Source: Euperipatoides rowelli (taxonomy: Eukaryota; Onychophora; Udeonychophora; Euonychophora; Peripatopsidae). Taken from it: a DNA stretch of 12,226 bases. The stretch lies in NCBI GenBank assembly GCA_003024985.2, contig PXIH01S0027470.1; one strand, written 5' to 3'. Below the pieces are notes generated by a model that did not search any database, was not told where the DNA came from, and saw nothing but the letters and a program-made list of their open reading frames with translations. Of the stretch, positions 8,066-12,226 are shown one piece after another; the first letter of the stretch is position 1, and each line of letters starts with the position of its first letter. The translations under genes and the position numbers were made by a program.

Positions 8066-8205
8066 ATGCCCTAAAACATTATTCATTGTATGCATAAAGG
8101 TTATATGGGCATTGCATAGACCGAATGGCATACACAAGAACTCATATTTGCCATTAAAGGCGTGGTGAAAGCTGTTTTATAAATGTTATCTGGATTATCC
8201 CAAAC
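8066..8205 (-). pseudogene. Ty3/gypsy reverse-transcriptase fragment
   Basis: Reading minus from 8193, PDNIYKTAF (8193-8167) is followed by TTP, a one-base shift, then NGK and YEFLCMPFGLCNA (8146-8108), then ITF and MNNVLGH (8086-8066). This is the conserved run [K-T-A-F-x-T-P-x-G-x-Y-E-F-x-x-M-P-F-G-L-x-N-A-P] seen in Ty3/gypsy RT between the catalytic 'LDL(K/A)SGY' and 'YLDD' boxes. The usual Pro after FGLxNA is His here. Only about 45 residues remain. The YLDD box and downstream RNase H and integrase are not visible. Its upstream edge meets the RTE pseudogene at about 8194-8227. Confidence 0.85.
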
Positions 8206-8214
8206 AATCTTACC

Positions 8215-10260
8215 TTTGACCTCTACAATTAAAATATTTAGTTTTTGTTAGGCCTGTTTATGAGCAAGCTGCACTAAGGTCAATGATCTTTTTCTGTGAT
8301 TCTTCTGGCCTGGAATAATATGACAATATCATCAGCAAAATATTGATTGGTCAAATAGACTTCATTTATCCCTAATATACCAAAGACTACTTGAAGTGTA
8401 GTTGTAAATAACTTTGAAAATATTGTGTCACTTGACAAACTCCCTTTTGAATAATATTCTTGTTGATTTTTTTTATGGTGTCTTACACTGTGTGTTACCT
8501 TCATTATGCTGTTGACTAAATCAATTTATGCTTTATTAATACCTTGTCTCTTTATAGCATCTTAAACAAATTGAGTATCTATTCAATCAAATACTTTTTC
8601 ATAGTTATCGAGTTAGTCCCATATAAAGGAGAAGTTCAAATTAATTGTATCTTTGAATGATGTCTTAGACTACTTGATGCTGGACCGTGATAAATCCACT
8701 CCTAAATTCAGTTTGATCTTTTGATTGAGCTTCATCCAATTATTTTTTGTAATCTATTTTTCATAAAATGATTGATTTTTTTTACATATAACAAACTTAA
8801 TGTTCTGTAATTAAGATCTTATTTATCACAAATGCATTACTCCAACCAATAAGTATATTTCTTTGTGAAAATCAATCTGTAAAAAGAAGAGTATGTTTTT
8901 TTCTAGTTCTTCGCCACCTGCTTTTATAATATCAATTGTTATGTTGTCTTCTCTTGCCACTCAGCAATATTTAATTGTATGCTTCACTACTTCTGTGATT
9001 ACATGTGGTACATCAATATTTGTGTCATTCAGACCATTTTATCCTTTTTATATATTTCTCCATAATGTTGGTCTTATCAGATTCATCTTGATGTAGTGTT
9101 TTCTAAAATGTCCACCTCTTTTAGATTTCTAATAGTGTTACCATGTTTCTTTTATTGCCTTATATTGTTTTTAGCAATCTTTAAACTTTGCTTAGTTTTC
9201 TTCAATTTTTTTTCTCAATTTTTTTATTGTTCAAATCCCAGTTAAATGCTCTTATGTCCATTGAAATGCTATTTTGTAACTTATTACTAAGGCAACATAT
9301 TGAATTTTGGGCTTTGAATCTTCCTTGTTTTTCATTTCACTAAATTTTTAGCCTATTGTGTTAGTTTCTATCAAGTTTATTTTCTGTTGTACAATCAATA
9401 CATTTTGCAGCAACTAAGATATTTGATGGTAACATTGATTTCTTCAGATGTTTTACTTATTCATGCAAATCTAGTAATGTGTTGTTTCTCTGTGTGTGTG
9501 GTTAACTGGAACTCAGTTGAGTTTTTCCTTAGTTTCTCAATAACAATTGGCTAAAATTTCCTTTTGACAAATTTTTAAGTGCTGCATTTATTATGATTTA
9601 ACATCTTGCATGATTGTGATCACAACCGGTGCTAAATTGATTGAGTATTGATACATCTTGCATTATCTTCTGTTAATAAGTGTGCAATCAATTTCATTCT
9701 TCACTCTTTTTTGTCCTTTCCAGTGTATTTCATGTTTAATGCCTTTTTAAAAAATGAATTCATGATGACAACATTATTATTCTCTGAAAATTCTGCCATT
9801 CTGTCTCCATTATTTGTCAAACCATGACCAAAACTTTCCACTGAATTGTCATCATTTTATTGTGATACTCCTAACTTTAGCATTGAAATCATCTATAATA
9901 TTTATAATAAAACTTACCTTTGTCATGCAAATTTTATACCTCTTACTAAAATTCTTATAAATATATTTCAGAACGGCTTTAAGTTGGGGATTATATTTGG
10001 ATTATCTGTATCTTACATCTCATAGTTTGCTTTATTACAAATTAGAATTTTCTATCAGATACATTTTATATTTCTATAATAATATTTTTTTAATCTCTAT
10101 ATGACAATGAATTCATTGTCACCAATCCTTCCTGATGTATTTCCTTGATATTAGGTGACAAATCCACAATTTCCCTTTGTGTCTAAATCATTTAGTCCTA
10201 CAATGTTTCACTTGATTTTACACAGTTGCTCTTCTATCTCTTGTAGCTTTGATTCACTTG
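8215..10260 (-). pseudogene. RTE-type endonuclease/reverse transcriptase, broken
   Basis: The endonuclease opens with ESKLQEIEEQLCKIK (10258-10214) and NIVGLN, then QIIQI-stop-SPT near 9981-10020 (family QVYAPTS). Next comes IDDFNAKV (DDFNAKV at 9893-9873, Gly of GDFN lost), NEIDCTLI (about 9699-9676; family QIDYIL) and GCDHNHA (9628-9608, Ser of SDH lost). The RT includes LFTD-stop-FSQRNILIGWSNAF near 8890-8817, FRSGF (8706-8692), motif A remnant YEKVFD-stop (8603-8586), motif B as SLSSDTIFSKLFTTTLQ (family QGDTISPKLFT), and an intact motif C, YFADDIVIL (FADD at 8339-8328). It then reads EESQKKIIDLSAACS and TGLTKTKYFN. Many stops and frameshifts make it inactive. This FADD/SPKLFT pattern is what I know from arthropod and nematode RTE proteins. 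The clade call is by motif only. Confidence 0.87.
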
Positions 10261-10300
10261 AGACAGATCAACATTTATACCTAAATAGGGTCAACATCAT
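8215..10300 (-). mobile_element. Degenerate RTE-type LINE
   Basis: A single endonuclease-plus-RT coding region can be read minus from about 10260 to 8215, with domain order and spacing as in RTE elements. It carries no zinc-knuckle ORF1. 10260-10300 is uncertain 5' sequence. No 3' tail can be seen, because the RT is cut off shortly after the FADD box at the junction with the gypsy fragment. Confidence 0.85.
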
Positions 10301-10740
10301 TATGTCAGACTAGCACACTGACATCATGCACTCATGATCATTGCCTTGAATGGGTTCAGTCAGATTTTCACATGGATAATGACCATTAATTTAGTTGTAC
10401 TTGTAATATCTAGGGGAAACCATCACCTTGAAAAGATGAGTTAGTAAGTCACACAATTTTAAGCTGTTGATCTAGTTTTTGGTCATCCAACACCTAAACT
10501 TGAATTGTCATTGTTTTTTCTATTTGTTGATATCTCCCCATGTCTAAGAGCCATTGCACTAAATGTTACCTATCCGACATACCTACTAGTGGCCAACTCT
10601 AGCTCTGTGTATGTACATGATTCCGATTCATAAAAGAAATATTAATGAAAATAATGATTGGCTCTATAAGCATTTTTGTAAACGCAACATTAGTTTCAAT
10701 GACATCTAATTGTGAACAGAAGAAAGGTTAATTAATTTTA
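10301..10740. other. Flank upstream of the RTE coding region, unassigned
   Basis: Base composition is more balanced than to the right, and it could be RTE 5' UTR. I cannot read a protein in it on either strand. Confidence 0.35.
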
Positions 10741-10745
10741 AACTG

Positions 10746-10756
10746 CCCCCCCCCCC
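10746..10756 (+). repeat. 11-base C run
   Basis: Eleven consecutive cytosines in AT-rich surroundings. It is a slippage-prone tract and may be miscounted. Confidence 0.8.
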
Positions 10757-11948
10757 TTTCCTTATCCCTCTTGTAAAAAATATATTTCACTAATAAGATG
10801 ACATTATTATAAAGCAGTTGTACTTTTTTTCCCATTTTCTTTCATAAAATAAAAATTTATTTAAACTACTACTAAACATGTATTAGTTTGAAAAATAAAA
10901 AATAAACTGCATGAAAAATAAAGTATAATAATTTAACACTGTATGATTTTAATGATTCTTACAATGTGTGTAGGTAACAAAAGAATCTTTTAAAAGTCGT
11001 AAACATAAGAATAGAGATAAAGAAAAAGATTTGAATGCTTAGATTCTTATTTTTTTATAATAAGAATTTTGAAGGAAAAAAAATAAAAAGAGAAGAAAGC
11101 CTTTATTCATTGGTTAGAAAAAATACTTTAAGAATGTAAAAAAAAATCGTAATTGTTGAAGAGGAAAAACTACTTTTAAATGATTGCTTTAATTAAACTT
11201 TAGTATTCATTGAACAAAATCTAAGAGATAGTGAAATAAATAATTTAAAATATATAAAAAATGATTTTAAGAATTGTCTAGAAACATTAGAACATGAAGA
11301 ATACAAATACAAATACAAAAATGACGGACAACAACAGACTATAGTTCAGCGAGGTTGTCCCTAGTCCTAATCTAAAATTGTTCATTTGAACACCAAATCT
11401 AAACAGTTTTTAATAGATCAATATTGAGCATGTTTCTCATGTGTTACAAAATATAAAAAATGATTTTAAGAATTTAAAAAAAAAATAAAACCATTAAAAT
11501 CTTAAGAAGAACTTAGAATAAAAAACCCTATTAAAGACCTGTTTAAGCTATTAAGCAAACGGACTCTAAGATTAATAGTGATAAAACTATTGGAGCGGTT
11601 ACAAAAAGGTAACACTTACACTTCAGACCTATAAAATTTTGTAATGATTTTACAATAATTTTTGCTTTCAAATTAATGTAACAAATAGGTTTATGCAATA
11701 AATACTGATGTTGTAATTTTAAAGTATTGGAAAAACAATGCCATAATATATTACACATTAAAATGTGTCACAGTGTATCTCTGCATTTAACGTTTTGACA
11801 TGCTTATACCATGAAAATATCCAATGGTTTTTGATTCCTGCAACTTACAGAAAGGTAGATAGACCCATCTTAATTTGCTGACATATTGAATAGCTGTCAT
11901 GTTTTGTAGTATTGATTGATACTTTCAGCATCATTTGTACTAGCATAT
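10757..11948. other. Very AT-rich stretch without a recognised gene
   Basis: It is rich in A runs on the plus strand and has no coding signal. A 71-codon minus-strand frame at 11758-11543 has no recognisable motif. A small hairpin, attcttat/ataagaat, lies near 11043-11067. Three copies of 'atacaa' stand at 11301-11318. A 23-bp exact direct repeat is listed separately. Confidence 0.5.
11253..11474. repeat. Pair of exact 23-bp direct repeats 199 bp apart
   Basis: A 23-mer beginning 'tataaaaaatgatttt' occurs identically at 11253-11275 and 11452-11474. The DNA between them is unrelated, so this is not a tandem array. It is AT-rich, so chance or a short duplication can explain it. Confidence 0.6.
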
Positions 11949-12226
11949 AAACCTGTTGCAACGGCATCAAACATTTTCAAAAATACTTTCTAGATGGCGC
12001 TTTTACTGGCTTTGGAAAATGGCTTTGAATAAGCTTGTTACATGGGCATAAAACATTTTTAAGCCTGTTACATGGGCATCACACTCTCTCTCTCTCTCTC
12101 TCACATAATAGTTATGTTTCTTAATCCTTATTTCCCGGGGCCAATAAGCCTGTTACATTAAAGCTTCTAAAATTAGTTCATAGATGGTGCTGTTACCGGC
12201 TTTGAATAAGCCTGTTACATGGGCAT
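11949..12226. repeat. Disordered satellite-like repeat, open at the window edge
   Basis: The core 'aagcctgttacatgggcat' appears at 12031-12049 (one mismatch), 12061-12079 and 12208-12226. A partial copy stands at 12143-12158, and a more diverged one (acctgttgcaacggcatcaaacatttt) at 11951-11977. A second core, 'tagatggcgctgttaccggcttt', occurs at 11991-12013 and 12181-12203 and leads into 'gaataagc' each time, after an inserted segment in the first copy. The monomer order is therefore [tagatgg..ggctttgaataag][cctgttacatgggcat][aaaacatttt], with irregular spacing. The last copy ends exactly at the window end, so the array probably continues. 'Agatggcgctg'-type cores are common in arthropod repeats (recollection, not a search). 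Confidence 0.85.
12084..12102. repeat. (CT)n microsatellite inside the satellite
   Basis: Uninterrupted CT alternation directly after one 'catgggcat' core. It separates two satellite copies and may have arisen within one. Confidence 0.95.

Noticed and set aside
8893-9096. 67-codon plus-strand frame that looks like a hydrophobic membrane peptide
   Set aside because: Antisense to the RTE linker and RT region. The hydrophobicity comes from T-rich sequence opposite A-rich coding DNA.
9225-9245. 'gttcaaatccc' as a tRNA or SINE B box
   Set aside because: No A box at the right distance and no cloverleaf; it lies in the RTE pseudogene.
11543-11758. 71-codon minus-strand frame
   Set aside because: No motif, and located in very AT-rich DNA with no gene context.

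Overview
The window is AT-rich eukaryotic DNA, most likely from an animal and probably an arthropod (organism call is inference, low confidence). It has no long open reading frame, no operon-like gene packing and no bacterial gene families. It does hold decayed LINE, LTR-retrotransposon and hAT sequences, microsatellites and satellite-like tandem repeats. Four single N bases (192, 840, 1787, 2044) suggest a draft assembly. I see no intact host gene, tRNA, rRNA, CRISPR array or defence system. This is a transposon graveyard.

Layout, left to right. 1-452 is featureless AT-rich DNA with an (ATT)n run. 453-548 is a small GC-rich island with a palindrome and a tandem duplication. About 588-1200 is a tandem array of roughly 125-bp monomers in an alternating A/B order (higher-order period about 247 bp), each monomer carrying a short hairpin. 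1322-1757 is a complete 436-bp non-autonomous hAT element with a perfect 8-bp target-site duplication.

From about 5600 down to 2040 on the minus strand lies a nearly full-length but dead LINE of the Jockey/I/CR1 type. ORF1 carries two degraded zinc knuckles. ORF2 carries an APE-type endonuclease followed by a reverse transcriptase. A perfect 19-bp-arm hairpin sits inside its ORF1. 5600-8060 contains microsatellites, a second perfect hairpin (6882-6921) and otherwise nothing recognisable.

8066-8205 (minus) is a short Ty3/gypsy reverse-transcriptase fragment. It directly abuts an RTE-type LINE pseudogene, also minus, that runs from about 10260 down to 8215 with an endonuclease and then a reverse transcriptase. 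10300-11948 is AT-rich and unassigned. From 11949 to the window edge lies a disordered tandem repeat built on a 'cctgttacatgggcat' core and a 'tagatggcgctgttac' core, interrupted by (CT)n.

The retroelement pieces do not work together: all are broken by stops and frameshifts. The observations most worth a second look are the A/B tandem array with a paired substitution in its hairpin, the two perfect long-arm hairpins, the RTE-to-gypsy junction, and the satellite running off the right edge.
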